The notes: generated by a model from the sequence alone, not told the origin. Shown: positions 7,515 to 16,595, counted from the stretch's first letter. The stretch: DNA of 64,000 nt from Lysobacter sp. (GCA_013141175.1 JABFRN010000001.1:682001-746000), one strand, 5' to 3'. Numbers and translations are program-made.

Positions 7515-9245
7515 TCAGGCATCCTCCGTCACGCGCAGGACTTCTTCGAGCGTGGTCTTGCCGGCCAGCGCCTTGATGATGCCGTCTTCGTACATGGTGC
7601 GCATGCCGGACTGTTTCGCCAGTTGTTCGAGTTCGCCCATGCCGGCATGGCGCATCACCGCGCGGCGGATCTCGTCGTTCATCACCAGGAATTCCACGAT
7701 GGTGGTGCGGCCGAGGTAGCCGGTCGGCGCGATCGCGGAACCGCGCGGGCGGTACAGATGGATCGTGCCTTCGGGCTGGTAGCGGCGCAGGCTGAATTTC
7801 TCGATCTCTTCGGGCGAAGGTTCGTAGCGTTCGGCATGGGTCGGCTCCAGCTTGCGCACCAGACGCTGGGCGAGGATGCCGTTGATGGTCGAGGTCAGCA
7901 GATAGTCCTCGACGCCCATGTCGAGCAGGCGGGTGATACCGCCGGAAGCGTTGTTGGTGTGCAGCGTGCTCAGCACGAGATGGCCGGTGAGCGCCGACTG
8001 GATCGCGATCTTGCAGGTTTCCAGATCGCGCATTTCGCCGATCATGATGATGTCGGGGTCCTGGCGCACGATGCTGCGCAGGGCATGGGCGAAATCCAGC
8101 CCGATCTGCGGCTTGGCCTGGATCTGGTTGATGCCCTCGATCTGGTATTCGACCGGGTCCTCGACGGTGATGATCTTCACGTCGGGGGTGTTGAGCTTGG
8201 ACAGCGCGGTGTAGAGCGTGGTGGTCTTGCCCGAACCGGTGGGGCCGGTCACCAGCATGATCCCGTGCGGCTGCTTCAACACTTGCTGGAACTGCGGCAG
8301 GAAGTCGTCGGTGAAGCCCAGCTTGTGGAAATCGAAGACCACGGTCTCGCGGTCGAGCAGACGCATGACCACCGATTCGCCGTGCGCGGTCGGTACCGTG
8401 CTCACGCGCAGATCGAGTTCCTTGCCCTGCACCCGCAGCATGATCCGGCCGTCCTGCGGCAGGCGGCGCTCGGCGATGTTGAGCTTGGCCATGATCTTCA
8501 CGCGCGAAATGACCGCTGCGGTGAGATTGGCCGGCGGGCTTTCGCCCTCTTCCAGCACACCGTCGATGCGGTAGCGCACCTTCAGGCGGTTCTCGAACGG
8601 CTCGATGTGGATGTCCGAGGCGCGCAATTCGACCGCGCGCTGGATGATCAGATTCACCAGCCGGATGACCGGGGCTTCCGAGGCGAGGTCGCGCAGATGC
8701 TCGACATCGTCGACATCGCCGGTTTCGCCTTCGGCGGTCTCCACGATCGCGCCCATCGCGCTGCGGCCCTGGCCGTGCCAGCGTTCGATCAGGTCGCCGA
8801 TCTCCGAGCGCAGTCCGACCAGCGGCCGTACCTCGCGGTGGGTGGCGAGCCGGATCGCGTCGAGGGTATAGATGTCCTGCGCGTCGGCCATGAGCACGGC
8901 GACATGCGCGTCGCTCTCGCCCACCGGCACCGCCGCGAACTGCTTCATGAACTTCAGGCTGAGATCGACCCCTTCCGGCGGCAGGTCGGGCAATTCCTTG
9001 ATCGCCACCAGCGGCAGCCCCAGCACCTCGGCGCAGGCCTCGGCGTGATCGCGCTCGGAGACCAGCCCGAGGCGGGCGATCAGCGCCAGCAATTCGCTGC
9101 CGGTTTCCTCCTGCAGGCGCTGCGCACGTACGAGGTCGGCTTCTTTCAAGCGCCCCTTGTCGATCAACGCAGCGACGATCCGTTCACCATCGGAGGCCGG
9201 CGGCAAGGTGATCTGCTCTTCGGTTGGCTGCATGACTGCGTTCAC
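7515..9245 (-). CDS. gspE: Type II secretion ATPase GspE (XpsE-type)
   Basis: This is a 576-residue secretion ATPase. The N-terminal part is a GspE/PilB N1E-type domain (to about 150). The ATPase core has Walker A GPTGSGKTT near residue 335, an Asp box, Walker B IMIGEMRD and the His box 'STLHTNNA'. The usual C-terminal tetracysteine zinc motif of GspE is absent; the segment before 'TGYLGRTTIVEF' holds no cysteine. Met-5 is an alternative start. GspE powers pseudopilus growth and docks on GspL and GspF. It is the first secretion gene of the run, with about 190 noncoding bases upstream that probably hold the promoter. Confidence 0.95.
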   Translation of the reverse strand: MNAVMQPTEEQITLPPASDGERIVAALIDKGRLKEADLVRAQRLQEETGSELLALIARLGLVSERDHAEACAEVLGLPLVAIKELPDLPPEGVDLSLKFMKQFAAVPVGESDAHVAVLMADAQDIYTLDAIRLATHREVRPLVGLRSEIGDLIERWHGQGRSAMGAIVETAEGETGDVDDVEHLRDLASEAPVIRLVNLIIQRAVELRASDIHIEPFENRLKVRYRIDGVLEEGESPPANLTAAVISRVKIMAKLNIAERRLPQDGRIMLRVQGKELDLRVSTVPTAHGESVVMRLLDRETVVFDFHKLGFTDDFLPQFQQVLKQPHGIMLVTGPTGSGKTTTLYTALSKLNTPDVKIITVEDPVEYQIEGINQIQAKPQIGLDFAHALRSIVRQDPDIIMIGEMRDLETCKIAIQSALTGHLVLSTLHTNNASGGITRLLDMGVEDYLLTSTINGILAQRLVRKLEPTHAERYEPSPEEIEKFSLRRYQPEGTIHLYRPRGSAIAPTGYLGRTTIVEFLVMNDEIRRAVMRHAGMGELEQLAKQSGMRTMYEDGIIKALAGKTTLEEVLRVTEDA

Positions 9246-9433
9246 TGGTCCTGACCTCGGAACCGGCGCATCGGCCGTTGTGGGGGATGGTCTTACTCTA
9301 ACAGGCGCCGCAACGCGACTTGGCGGGTCGCATTCCGGGAACGGGCGCCCTGCGCGCAGGCAGCGCGCACCGGGTCTATGGGGACCGCGTACCGCCGGTG
9401 AAGTTCACGGCGGCGCCATGGACGGCCTGGCGC

Positions 9434-10564
9434 TCAGCGGACCTCGGCCACTTCCACGCCGTCCAGACCGGCCGCCAGCGTGCGGGCGTCGCCGCCCTGG
9501 GCGAGCTTGATCTTCAGCCGCACCTCGTTCTGGGAGTCGGCGAAGCGCAGCGCGTCCTCGTAGCTGATCTCGCCGGCCTGATACAGCTCGAACAGCGCCT
9601 GGTCGAAGGTCTTCATGCCGAGGTTGGTCGACTCCTTCATCACTTCCTTGATCTTGTGGATCTCGCCGTCGCGGATGTAGTCCTGCACCAGCGGCGTGCC
9701 GAGCAGGATTTCCATCGCGACCTTGCGGCCCTTGCCATCGGGCGTCGGAATCAACTGCTGCGCGACCACGCCCTTGATGTTCAGCGACAGGTCCATCAAC
9801 AGCTGGTTGCGGCGGTCTTCGGGGAAGAAGTTGATGATGCGGTCCATCGCCTGGTTGGCGTTGTTGGCATGCAGGGTGCACAGCACCAGATGCCCGGTTT
9901 CGGCGAAGGCGATGGCATGGTCCATGCCCTCGCGGGTGCGCACCTCGCCGATCATGATCACGTCGGGCGCCTGGCGCAGGGTGTTCTTGAGCGCGTTCTC
10001 CCAGCTGTCGGTGTCGATGCCGACTTCGCGCTGGGTGACGATGCAGCCCTCGTGCTTGTGCACGAATTCGATCGGGTCTTCGATGGTGATGATGTGGCCG
10101 CTGGAATTCTGGTTGCGGTAGCCGATCATCGCCGCCAGCGACGTCGATTTGCCGGTGCCGGTGGCGCCGACGAAGATGATGATGCCGCGCTTGGTCATCG
10201 CCAGCGTCTTGATGATCGGCGGCAGCGCGAGTTCCTCGATGGTCGGGATCTTCGATTCGATCCGGCGCAGCACCATGCCGACCTGGTTGCGCTGGTAGAA
10301 GCAGCTGACGCGGAAGCGGCCAACGCCGGAGACGCCGATCGCGAAGTTGCACTCGTGGGTCTTTTCGAACTCCTCGCGCTGCGCCGGGGTCATCACGTTC
10401 AGCACCAGATCGCGGCTCTGCTGCGGGGTCAGCGCGTTCTGGGTGATCGGCGTGATCTTGCCGTGGACCTTCATCGCCGGTGGCATGCCTGCGGTGATGA
10501 ACAGATCCGACGCCTTCTGGTGCGCCATCAGCTTGAGGAACGAGGTGAAATCGATGGTGCTCAT
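9434..10564 (-). CDS. pilU: Twitching motility ATPase PilU (PilT-like)
   Basis: This is a 376-residue hexameric retraction ATPase of type IV pili. It has an N-terminal PAS-like domain, Walker A GATGTGKST near residue 137, Walker B VIMIGEVRT and the His box LCTLHANNANQ. The length (longer than PilT, with a C-terminal extension rich in Asp/Glu) and its place downstream of pilT support PilU. It assists PilT-driven retraction. It is transcribed after pilT on the same strand, separated by a hairpin repeat at 10603-10682. Confidence 0.93.
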   Translation of the reverse strand: MSTIDFTSFLKLMAHQKASDLFITAGMPPAMKVHGKITPITQNALTPQQSRDLVLNVMTPAQREEFEKTHECNFAIGVSGVGRFRVSCFYQRNQVGMVLRRIESKIPTIEELALPPIIKTLAMTKRGIIIFVGATGTGKSTSLAAMIGYRNQNSSGHIITIEDPIEFVHKHEGCIVTQREVGIDTDSWENALKNTLRQAPDVIMIGEVRTREGMDHAIAFAETGHLVLCTLHANNANQAMDRIINFFPEDRRNQLLMDLSLNIKGVVAQQLIPTPDGKGRKVAMEILLGTPLVQDYIRDGEIHKIKEVMKESTNLGMKTFDQALFELYQAGEISYEDALRFADSQNEVRLKIKLAQGGDARTLAAGLDGVEVAEVR

Positions 10565-10602
10565 GGGGAACTCCGGATCTTGAATGGCTGCACCCTGATG
10601 AC

Positions 10603-10682
10603 TGTCATCCCGAGCGCAACGAGGGACCTGCTTTCATCGGCAAAGAGACAACAGCAGGTTCCTCGCTGCGCCCGGGATGACA
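10603..10682. repeat. Inverted repeat element between pilT and pilU
   Basis: Two 30-base arms (10603-10632 and 10653-10682) are complementary with only three mismatches and enclose a 20-base loop. The outer ends read TGTCATCCCG and its complement. The element sits in the 125-base gap of a two-gene operon. A folded transcript would be a very stable hairpin, which could act as a processing or stability element between pilT and pilU. Similar ends are common in intergenic repeats of many proteobacteria; family membership is not established here. Confidence 0.85.
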
Positions 10683-10689
10683 CGAATGA

Positions 10690-11727
10690 TTATTCGAACA
10701 ACCGCTTGTCCTTGGCGTAACCCTTCGCCTGCTGGCGGGTGATCAGGCTGCGCTTGACCAGGTCCTGCAGATGCTGATCGAGGGTCATCATGCCGTAGGC
10801 CTGGCCGGTCTGGATCGACGAATACATCTGCGCGACCTTGTCCTCGCGGATCAGGTTGCGGATGGCCGGGGTGCCGACCATGATTTCCCAGGCTGCGGTA
10901 CGGCCGCCGCCGACCTTCTTCAGCAGCGCCTGCGAAATGACCGCGCGCAGCGATTCGGACAGCATCGAACGCACCATCGGCTTTTCGCCTGCCGGGAACA
11001 CGTCGATGATGCGGTCGATGGTCTTGGCCGCGCTGGAGGTGTGCAGCGTGCCGAACACCAGATGCCCGGTTTCCGCAGCGGTCAGCGCCAGGCGGATGGT
11101 TTCCAGATCGCGCAACTCGCCGACCAGGATGTAGTCGGGGTCTTCGCGCAGCGCCGAGCGCAGCGCTTCGTTGAAGCCGTGGGTGTCGCGGTGGACCTCG
11201 CGCTGGTTGATCAGGCATTTCTGCGAGGTGTGGACGAATTCGATCGGGTCCTCGACAGTGAGGATGTGGGCGTATTCGTTCTTGTTGACGTGGTCGACCA
11301 TCGCCGCCAGCGTGGTCGATTTGCCCGAACCGGTCGGGCCGGTGACCAGGATCAGCCCCTGCGGCTGGTCGATCAGCTCACGGAAGATCGGCGGCGTCGC
11401 CAGGTCTTCCAGGGTCAGGACTTCGGAAGGAATGGTCCGGAACACGGCGCCGGCGCCGCGGTTCTGGTTGAACGCGTTGACGCGGAAGCGGGCCAGGCCG
11501 GGGATCTCGAACGAGAAGTCGGTTTCGAGGAATTCCTCGTAATCGCGGCGCTGTTTGTCCGACATGATGTCGTAGACCAGCGCATGCACCTGTTTGTGAT
11601 CGAGTGCGGGAATATTGATCCGGCGAACGTCGCCGTCGACGCGGATCATCGGCGGCAGCCCGGCCGACAGATGCAGGTCCGAAGCCTTGTTCTTGACCGA
11701 GAATGCCAAAAGTTCGGCGATATCCAT
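10690..11727 (-). CDS. pilT: Type IV pilus retraction ATPase PilT
   Basis: This is a 345-residue protein that starts MDIAELLAFSVKNKASDLHLSAG, the classic PilT opening. It has Walker A GPTGSGKSTTLAAM near 130-140, an Asp box, Walker B ILVGELRD and 'GTLHTSSA'. The AIRNLIRE motif needed for retraction is present near residue 270 (PAIRNLIREDK). The ATG at 11727 is preceded by GGGGAG at good spacing; the longer in-frame start is rejected. PilT depolymerises the pilus for twitching motility. It is divergent from yggS, so the shared upstream region holds both promoters. Confidence 0.96.
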   Translation of the reverse strand: MDIAELLAFSVKNKASDLHLSAGLPPMIRVDGDVRRINIPALDHKQVHALVYDIMSDKQRRDYEEFLETDFSFEIPGLARFRVNAFNQNRGAGAVFRTIPSEVLTLEDLATPPIFRELIDQPQGLILVTGPTGSGKSTTLAAMVDHVNKNEYAHILTVEDPIEFVHTSQKCLINQREVHRDTHGFNEALRSALREDPDYILVGELRDLETIRLALTAAETGHLVFGTLHTSSAAKTIDRIIDVFPAGEKPMVRSMLSESLRAVISQALLKKVGGGRTAAWEIMVGTPAIRNLIREDKVAQMYSSIQTGQAYGMMTLDQHLQDLVKRSLITRQQAKGYAKDKRLFE

Positions 11728-11843
11728 GCAAGCTCCCCGCGTTGCGATGTCGTGTTGATGACGTGATGGAACGACTGACCCGCCGGAGTATAGCCCCGGA
11801 CCCGGCGCTGTCACCCCGCAGCCGCAAGCAGTTGGCTCGGCTT

Positions 11844-11899
11844 ACACTGTCGATTCCGCGACGCGCGTCGCACACTGTCGATTCCGCGACTCTGGTCGC
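11844..11899. repeat. 28-base tandem duplication in the pilT-yggS divergent promoter region
   Basis: A 28-base unit starting ACACTGTCGATTCCGCGAC occurs twice head to tail (from 11844 and from 11872); the first 19 bases and the last five are identical between the copies. In the first copy the following bases make a perfect 14-base palindrome (GCGACGCGCGTCGC); in the second the same place is an imperfect version. It lies between divergent pilT and yggS, where a regulator or RNA hairpin could act. Confidence 0.8.
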
Positions 11900-11928
11900 G
11901 TCCACGACACCGACCTTCCCCCGCCGCG

Positions 11929-12666
11929 ATGTCCGAAGCCCTGCCCCATCCCGCACTCGACGCCATTCTCGAACGCATGTCCGCCGCCGCCGCGAGCGGT
12001 CGGCCCAAGGCGCGTCTGCTCGCGGTCAGCAAGACCCGGCCTGCGGAAGCCATCGTGCGCGTTGCCGAAGCCCTGCGCGCACGCCAGACCGATGGCCCGC
12101 TGGCCTTCGGCGAGAACTACGTGCAGGAAACGCTCGCCAAGCAGCCGGCGCTGGGCGGGCTCGGGATCGAATGGCACCTCATCGGCCACCTGCAGTCGAA
12201 CAAGGCCCGCGAAGCAGCCGCCGCGTTCGACTGGGTGCAGACCGTGGACCGGCTGAAACTGGTCGAGGTGCTGGCCAGGCACCGGACACCCGATCGGGCG
12301 CCGTTGAACGTCCTCATCCAGGTCAATATCGACGACGAAACCAGCAAGCACGGCTGCCGTCCGGAAGAGGTCGACGCCTTGGCCGCCGCCATCGCCGCCC
12401 AGCCGCAGCTCGCCCTGCGCGGGCTGATGGCGATCCCGGCGCCCGAGCCCGACACGGATCGCCGCCGCAGCGCATTCCGGCGCATGCGCGGACTGTTCGA
12501 TGCCCTCGCCAGCCGGCATCCCGACGTCGACACGCTATCGATGGGCATGAGCGAGGACTATGCGCTGGCGATCGCCGAAGGTGCGACGATGGTCCGCATC
12601 GGCAGCGCGCTGTTCGGCGCCCGTGCCCCGAAGACCGCATCCATCGACGTCCCGGAGACGCCATGA
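11929..12666 (+). CDS. yggS: Pyridoxal phosphate homeostasis protein, YggS family
   Basis: This is a 245-residue PLP-binding protein with the alanine-racemase-like TIM barrel. The PLP lysine is in LLAVSKTRP (about residue 35), followed by the conserved FGENYVQE, 'EWHLIGHLQSNK', 'LSMGMSEDY' and 'VRIGSALFG'. It has no known catalytic activity and acts in PLP and amino-acid homeostasis in the cytoplasm. It is coupled to proC: the yggS stop overlaps the proC start as ATGA. The pilT-yggS-proC order is widely conserved in gammaproteobacteria. Confidence 0.95.
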   Translation: MSEALPHPALDAILERMSAAAASGRPKARLLAVSKTRPAEAIVRVAEALRARQTDGPLAFGENYVQETLAKQPALGGLGIEWHLIGHLQSNKAREAAAAFDWVQTVDRLKLVEVLARHRTPDRAPLNVLIQVNIDDETSKHGCRPEEVDALAAAIAAQPQLALRGLMAIPAPEPDTDRRRSAFRRMRGLFDALASRHPDVDTLSMGMSEDYALAIAEGATMVRIGSALFGARAPKTASIDVPETP

Positions 12667-13487
12667 CTTCCGAATACACCATCGCCTTCATCGGCGGCGG
12701 CAACATGGCCCGCAGCCTGATCGGCGGCCTGCTCGCCCGGGGTACGGCAGCCGCCGATATCCGCGTGTCCGAACCTGTCGAAGTCCTGCGCGAGGCGCTG
12801 GCCCACGATTTCGGGGTGACGGTCGGCGCCGACAATGCCGAAGCCGCCGGGCCTGCCGGGCTGTGGCTGCTGGCGGTGAAGCCGCAAGTCATGCGCGCGG
12901 TCTGCGAAGCGCTCGCGCCGCTGGCGCAGGCGCAGCGACCGCTGGTGGTATCGATCGCCGCCGGCATCACCGCCGCGCAGCTGCAGCGCTGGCTGGGCGG
13001 CGGCGGCGCCGTGGTCCGGGCGATGCCGAACACGCCGGCGCTGCTCGGCGCAGGCGTCACCGGTCTATTCGCCAGTGCCGAAGTGGACGCCAATGGCCGC
13101 GAACGTGCGGTCAATCTGCTGGCAAGCGCCGGCAAAACCGTGTGGATCGAAAGCGAAGCGCAGATGGATGCAGTCACCGCCGTCTCAGGCAGCGGCCCTG
13201 CGTACATCTTCCTGTTGGCCGAAGCGATGGACGCCGCCGCCTTGGCCCAGGGCCTGCCGGCCGAAGCCGCACGGGCGCTGGTGCTGGAAACCGTGCTGGG
13301 TGCCGCGCGGATGCTCACCGAATCCAGCGAGGACCCGGCGGAGCTGCGCCGCCGGGTCACTTCACCGGGCGGCACCACCCAGACCGCGATCGAGACCTTC
13401 GAGGCCGGCGGCTTCCGCGAACTGGTCGCCTCGGCCATCCGCAACGCCACCGAACGCGGCCGGCAGCTGTCCGCCGCCAACGACTGA
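12663..13487 (+). CDS. proC: Pyrroline-5-carboxylate reductase ProC
   Basis: This is a 274-residue enzyme that reduces pyrroline-5-carboxylate to proline with NAD(P)H. The N-terminal Rossmann motif is IGGGNMARSLIGG; MPNTPALLGAGVTGL and the C-terminal signature SGSGPAYIFLLAEAM with 'VTSPGGTT' follow. The start overlaps the yggS stop, and much longer upstream in-frame starts run antisense through pilT and are rejected. It is the last step of proline synthesis. Confidence 0.97.
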   Translation: MTSEYTIAFIGGGNMARSLIGGLLARGTAAADIRVSEPVEVLREALAHDFGVTVGADNAEAAGPAGLWLLAVKPQVMRAVCEALAPLAQAQRPLVVSIAAGITAAQLQRWLGGGGAVVRAMPNTPALLGAGVTGLFASAEVDANGRERAVNLLASAGKTVWIESEAQMDAVTAVSGSGPAYIFLLAEAMDAAALAQGLPAEAARALVLETVLGAARMLTESSEDPAELRRRVTSPGGTTQTAIETFEAGGFRELVASAIRNATERGRQLSAAND

Positions 13488-13496
13488 GTCACCCCC

Positions 13497-13958
13497 ATGC
13501 GACCGACCGCCATCGCCCTGCTCTGCCTCGCCCTGGCCGCCTGCGGCAACGATGCGCCCAAGCCGGCCAAACGCATCGACACCCCGCAGGAAGCGGTGGC
13601 TCGCGACGGCGACGTGACGATGCGGGCGAACGTGATCGCAACCGGGAACCTGCACGAACGCATGGCGCGGGAATACGGCATTCCGCGCGACGGCCGCAGC
13701 GTGCTGCTGATGGTGTCGGTGCGACGGGGACCGGAGAGTTCCGATGTGTCGCTGCCGGCGACGATCACCGCCAGCACGACCAATCTGCAGGGGCAGACCC
13801 AGCCCATCGCGATGCGCGAGATGCGGGTCGGCGAATTGACCGACTACATCGGCACTGCACAGATGTCGCCACCGGATACGCTGCGGTTCGATCTGAAGAT
13901 CAAGCGTGAAGGCGCAGCCACTTCGACAATGGCGTTCTCGCGGGATTTCGAGCCCTGA
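13497..13958 (+). CDS. DUF4426 family lipoprotein
   Basis: This is a 153-residue lipoprotein with signal peptide and lipobox LAAC at residues 13-16 (Cys-16). The mature part matches the DUF4426 pattern of a small beta-rich periplasmic domain (GNLHERMAREYGI, LMVSVRR). It starts nine bases after proC and is therefore in the yggS-proC operon. In pseudomonads DUF4426 genes also follow proC, usually with yggT between; no yggT is present here. The function is unknown. Confidence 0.8.
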   Translation: MRPTAIALLCLALAACGNDAPKPAKRIDTPQEAVARDGDVTMRANVIATGNLHERMAREYGIPRDGRSVLLMVSVRRGPESSDVSLPATITASTTNLQGQTQPIAMREMRVGELTDYIGTAQMSPPDTLRFDLKIKREGAATSTMAFSRDFEP

Positions 13959-13983
13959 GCGGCGCCGCAGCCTGAAGGCCGTT

Positions 13984-14772
13984 CTACCGGCGCGACCAGG
14001 CCTGGATGATCTTCGCGATCTCATGAACGCCGTCGGTCAAGGCAGCCGGACCCGGCTGCAGGATGATCGGCGATTTGATCTCGTGCAGCTCGCCGTGACG
14101 CACCGCGGGAATCGCATCCCAGCCCGGACGCGCAGCGACGTTCTGCGGTCGGAATTTCTTGCCGCACCACGAGCCGAGGATGATGTCCGGCGCGCGCCGG
14201 ATCACTTCGTCCGTAACTTCGAGAATCCGCGCCTTCGCCAGCGATTCCGCCGCGCGCTCGGGAAAGATATCGTCGCCACCGGCGATCCGCACCAGCTCCG
14301 CGACCCAGCGGATACCGCTGATCAACGGATCGTCCCACTCCTCGAAATACACCTTCGGCCGACACGGCAGCGCCGCCGCCTGTGCGGCGATGGCGTCGAG
14401 TCCACGCTGCAGCTCATCGGCGTAGGCATTCGCTTTCTCCACCGCACCGACCAGCGCACCGAGCCGACGGATGTAATCGAGAATGCCGTCGACGCTGCGG
14501 TGGTTGCTGATCCACACCTCCACGCCCTGCTTGATCAGCGCCGACGCGATCTCGGCCTGGATATCGGAAAACCCGATCACGAAGTCCGGCTGCAACTTCA
14601 GGATCTCGCCGATCTTCGCCGAGGTGAACGCACTGACCTTCGGCTTTTCCTTGCGCGCGATCGCAGGCCTGACCGTGAACCCGCTGATACCGACGATGCG
14701 GTGCTGTTCGCCGAGCGCATACAGCACTTCGGTGGGCTCTTCGGTGAGGCAGACGATGCGTTGCGGCGGCAT
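13984..14772 (-). CDS. BtuF-like cobalamin-binding domain protein without signal peptide
   Basis: This is a 262-residue member of the periplasmic-binding-protein type III fold (BtuF/FecB-like). It shows the opening 'RIVCLTEEPTEVLYALG', 'LQPDFVIGFS' and 'AARPGWDAIPAVRHGELHEI', all typical of cobalamin-binding ABC substrate proteins. No signal peptide is seen, unlike true BtuF, and no permease or ATPase lies next to it. It may be an exported protein with an unrecognised start or a cytoplasmic relative. It ends 25 bases from the convergent DUF4426 gene. Confidence 0.72.
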   Translation of the reverse strand: MPPQRIVCLTEEPTEVLYALGEQHRIVGISGFTVRPAIARKEKPKVSAFTSAKIGEILKLQPDFVIGFSDIQAEIASALIKQGVEVWISNHRSVDGILDYIRRLGALVGAVEKANAYADELQRGLDAIAAQAAALPCRPKVYFEEWDDPLISGIRWVAELVRIAGGDDIFPERAAESLAKARILEVTDEVIRRAPDIILGSWCGKKFRPQNVAARPGWDAIPAVRHGELHEIKSPIILQPGPAALTDGVHEIAKIIQAWSRR

Positions 14773-14823
14773 GCGACGGGTTCTGGCAGAGTGGATGCGA
14801 TTCCAAAGTCTAACCGGTGCCCC

Positions 14824-15801
14824 ATGCGCGTATGGCGACTGATCTTCGCGTCGATGCTGTCACTGTCCGCCTGCGACAGCGGCAAGATCGGTGCTGACGC
14901 CGGTGCCGGTGCCGCATCCACGACCAATACCGATGCGGGCGCCCGCAGGCAAGAACCCGATACTGGGGCATCGGATGAGAGCAACTCCGATGGCGCGGTT
15001 TCCGGAACCGAACACGGCCCTCCGGCAACGCGGAGCCATGTGGCGGAGCAGGCAGACATGGACGCCCTCATAGCCGCAGCCGAAGCTGCAGCATCCAATG
15101 CAACTGCGGATACGGCTTCAGGTAAACCTCTCGACCCGGCCGAAGCTGCAGTGGCAGCGGAATCGGAGCGGCAACGCACAGCCCTGCATTTGACGGTACT
15201 GGTACGCGATCGCAGCAGCGGCAGGCCCGTCGCAGGGATCGGCGTCGGCAGTGGCCGGACCGATGCAGAAGGGCGCCATGAAGAGCGGCGCGAAATGCCT
15301 CGGCCGAAAGAAAAAATCACGGCGTATTGCCCGAGCCGGGTGTTTCTTGCCCGTGGTCGGCGGATCGGGGCGGCACCCATCGTTGTACGCGACGGACGTG
15401 CGGATGCGGTCATCGAAGTGGATGCCACGCTGTGCGTGGAACCACCGCTGCGAAAGCAACGCATGCGCCTCGCAGGCCTTTACACGTGGGGATTCGAGAC
15501 ATCCAGCTTCGTGCCCTGCACCGGCATGCCTCCGGAAGCAACGTACTACGACACGCCAGGCCACTTCTGGGTCGATATGCCGCGTGTTATCGACCGCGCT
15601 ATCGAACGCGCGGCCAGTCCGGACGATGACGACCTCATGACGGGCCGGATGGTCTATGTCGAATGGCTGGGCACCACCACGGGCCCGGGCCAGTACGGGC
15701 ACATGGGCATGGCGCTGTACCATTTGGATGTCGAGGCGCTTTACAAGGTTTCGGCGACCCCGCCTGTCTCGTGCAGACCTGACGGCTTCAACGCTTTTTG
15801 A
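14824..15801 (+). CDS. Lipoprotein of unknown function with low-complexity linker
   Basis: This is a protein of 325 residues. The N-terminus is a lipoprotein signal with LSACDSG (Cys-18). Residues about 20-110 are an Ala/Asp/Ser/Thr-rich linker, and then an Ig-like or carboxypeptidase-regulatory-like part begins at 'LHLTVLVRDRSSGRPVAGIGV'. The C-terminal half has conserved-looking cysteines (YCPS, LCVEPP, VPCTGM, SCRPDG) and aromatic residues. I do not recognise the family. The upstream in-frame extension overlaps the convergent gene and is rejected. Confidence 0.7.
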   Translation: MRVWRLIFASMLSLSACDSGKIGADAGAGAASTTNTDAGARRQEPDTGASDESNSDGAVSGTEHGPPATRSHVAEQADMDALIAAAEAAASNATADTASGKPLDPAEAAVAAESERQRTALHLTVLVRDRSSGRPVAGIGVGSGRTDAEGRHEERREMPRPKEKITAYCPSRVFLARGRRIGAAPIVVRDGRADAVIEVDATLCVEPPLRKQRMRLAGLYTWGFETSSFVPCTGMPPEATYYDTPGHFWVDMPRVIDRAIERAASPDDDDLMTGRMVYVEWLGTTTGPGQYGHMGMALYHLDVEALYKVSATPPVSCRPDGFNAF

Positions 15802-15863
15802 TGCATCCCCCTCCGCCTCCACCAGAGCGCTGAACGCTCACCTTGATGCAGGCGCCCCGACAA

Positions 15864-16460
15864 TCACGGATACAGCATCCGCTTCGTCCAAACCCCATCC
15901 GCACCGCGTTCGTAGAGGTACCGCTCGTGCAGGCGGTACTGCGCGCCATACCAGAATTCGATTGCGCGTGGCAGCACACGGAAGCCACCCCAGCGCGGCG
16001 GACGCGTCACGTCGCGGCCTTCGAATTCACGCTCGGCATCCTTGAAGCGTTGTTCGAAGGTTTCGCGGGCGTCAAGGGTCTCGGACTGATGCGAAGCCCA
16101 GGCGCCGAGCTGGCTGGCGCGCGGACGCATCGCGAAATACGCTTCGGCTTCGGCATCGTCGACGATCTGGACCTCGCCCTCGACCCGCACCTGCACGCCA
16201 TCGTCTCCCAGCGCTTTCCAGAAGAACAGCAGTGCGGCGTTCGGATTCGCCTGCAGCTCGCGGCCCTTGCGTCCGTCGAGATGGGTGTAGAACACGAAAC
16301 CGCGCGAGTCGTGCGTCTTGAGCAGCGCCATCCGCGCCGAGGGCAGGCCACCGGGCGTAGCGGTGGCGACGGTCATCGCAGTGGGCTCTGGAATGCCGGC
16401 CGCCTTGGCCTGCGCGAACAGCGAGTCGAACGTGGCGAGGGCTTCGGCGTAGAGGGTCAT
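15864..16460 (-). CDS. pdxH: Pyridoxamine 5'-phosphate oxidase PdxH
   Basis: This is a 198-residue FMN enzyme that oxidises pyridoxamine/pyridoxine 5'-phosphate to PLP. Motifs are 'EPTAMTVATATPGGLPSARMALLK', seen as EPTAMTVAT and PSARMALLK, 'GFVFYTHLDGRKG', and a C-terminal 'PPRWGGFRVLPRAIEFW' ending in RMLYP. The start at 16460 gives the usual family length; the longer frame adds 24 atypical residues. It lies near yggS, another PLP-related gene, but on the opposite strand and about 3 kb away. Confidence 0.95.
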   Translation of the reverse strand: MTLYAEALATFDSLFAQAKAAGIPEPTAMTVATATPGGLPSARMALLKTHDSRGFVFYTHLDGRKGRELQANPNAALLFFWKALGDDGVQVRVEGEVQIVDDAEAEAYFAMRPRASQLGAWASHQSETLDARETFEQRFKDAEREFEGRDVTRPPRWGGFRVLPRAIEFWYGAQYRLHERYLYERGADGVWTKRMLYP

Positions 16461-16595
16461 GACAGGGCTTCCGGATGCGGCGTTGCGACATTGTCGCGCG
16501 ATGCCGCGTGGCCCGCACCTGAGCCGGATCAAAGCGCGGGACGCGCGAGGGCGCGTCCTCGCTGTGCTGCTCGATCGATGGATCGAGCGCAGCGC

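Noticed and set aside
6693-9254. An 853-codon open frame antisense to gspE and the adjacent Sel1-like gene
   Set aside because: It shows the low-complexity composition of a shadow frame and no domain.
11703-13487. N-terminal extension of proC that would overlap pilT and yggS
   Set aside because: The first 320 codons are Arg/Pro-rich antisense or out-of-frame noise; proC begins at 12663 with an ATGA overlap.
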